Of a stretch of 6,788 bases of DNA, positions 6,586 to 6,788 are shown one piece after another. Every line of letters starts with the position of its first letter. The first letter of the stretch is position 1. Under the pieces are notes generated by a model, which worked only from the letters and a program-made list of their open reading frames with translations, ran no database searches and was not told the DNA's origin. This stretch comes from CAZJNX01 sp964547415 (GTDB lineage: Bacteria > Pseudomonadota > Alphaproteobacteria > Rhizobiales > Amorphaceae): assembly GCA_964547415.1 (NCBI GenBank), contig CAZJNX010000235.1, forward strand, positions 1 through 6,788, given 5' to 3'. The translations under genes and the position numbers were made by a program.

Positions 6586-6788
6586 CCCGGGGGCCCGTCC
6601 GCCCGTCCCGGCAAGCCCCGCGCAAGCCTGCCGTGCTCCCCTCGGGGTGGGGCGCCTCCCGCCGGCGGCCCGACGCCCCGACGGGACGGGAAGCATGCCG
6701 CGCCGACAGACGATGCGCTCGCCGAGGCCTTCGTGACCTGCCTGGATTTTTCGGACCACGCTTAGCTTGAGTGTGCTGCCCCAGTTGC
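6586..6788. other. Non-coding tail of the window, no convincing gene
   Basis: These 203 bases after the cold-shock stop hold no reading frame with domain-like content; the clearest is a 13-codon ATG frame at 6695-6736. The first 110 bases are extremely GC-rich and rich in inverted repeats. From about 6740 the base composition relaxes, with TTTTT at 6747-6751, which may mark a promoter region for a gene beyond the edge. Confidence 0.5.
6602..6690 (+). repeat. Nested inverted repeats after the cold-shock gene
   Basis: CCCGTCCCG (6602-6610) and CGGGACGGG (6682-6690) are perfect nine-base arms 71 bases apart. Inside them GGGGCG (6649-6654) and CGCCCC (6674-6679) pair around a 19-base loop that contains GCCGGC. 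The RNA could fold into a branched structure that protects or ends the cold-shock transcript. There is no T-run directly after the outer arm, so this is not a classic intrinsic terminator, and the GC content makes chance repeats likely. Confidence 0.3.

Noticed and set aside
6695..6736. A 13-codon ATG frame near the right edge.
   Set aside because: Too short, composition like the surrounding DNA, and no family features.
5734..6759. Minus-strand frame of 341 codons across the cold-shock gene.
   Set aside because: It covers the two clear cold-shock domains and the leader region on the other strand, and its product shows no family features.
6586..6760. Intrinsic terminator after the cold-shock gene.
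   Set aside because: Inverted repeats exist, but the only T-run (6747-6751) is far from their right arms and not preceded directly by a stem.

Overview
The window is a very GC-rich stretch (about three quarters G+C by eye). Five protein genes all read rightwards, and GTG start codons are common. The GC level, the heavy use of CTC, GCC and CGC codons, and a two-domain cold-shock protein of the rhizobial type suggest an alphaproteobacterium, probably Hyphomicrobiales and possibly close to Methylobacterium. This placement is an inference from style; no rRNA or other marker gene is present.

The left part (1-5106) looks like the end of a type VI secretion system (T6SS) cluster. It opens inside tssH/clpV, the AAA+ ATPase that recycles contracted T6SS sheaths. 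The gene is cut only by the window edge. Its product carries an Ala/Glu/Pro-rich insert between the two ATPase modules and a disordered Pro/Gly/Ala tail. After 23 bases containing a small GC hairpin comes a sigma-54 activator (GAF, AAA+ with GAFTGA, Fis-type helix-turn-helix). Its last 11 bases overlap the start of a Hanks-type Ser/Thr protein kinase that has an HCD instead of an HRD catalytic loop and an SPD in place of APE. Together these look like a transcriptional and a post-translational control module for the secretion system.

The middle part (5107-5878) holds a Sir2-family NAD-dependent protein deacylase. Its start lies 10 to 37 bases after the kinase stop, so it is probably co-transcribed. 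Whether it serves the T6SS or only marks the cluster edge cannot be told from sequence.

The right part (5879-6788) begins with a 104-base gap containing a weak -10-like hexamer and a perfect inverted repeat. A double cold-shock-domain protein follows, which looks like a separate transcription unit. The last 203 bases hold no convincing gene but have inverted repeats that could fold into a structured 3' end.

I see no transposase, integrase, CRISPR array, tRNA or rRNA. The most unusual points are the grouping of a sigma-54 activator, an atypical kinase and a sirtuin in one tight row behind tssH, and the altered motifs of the kinase. The parts themselves belong to known families, and I do not see clear proof of a wholly new system.
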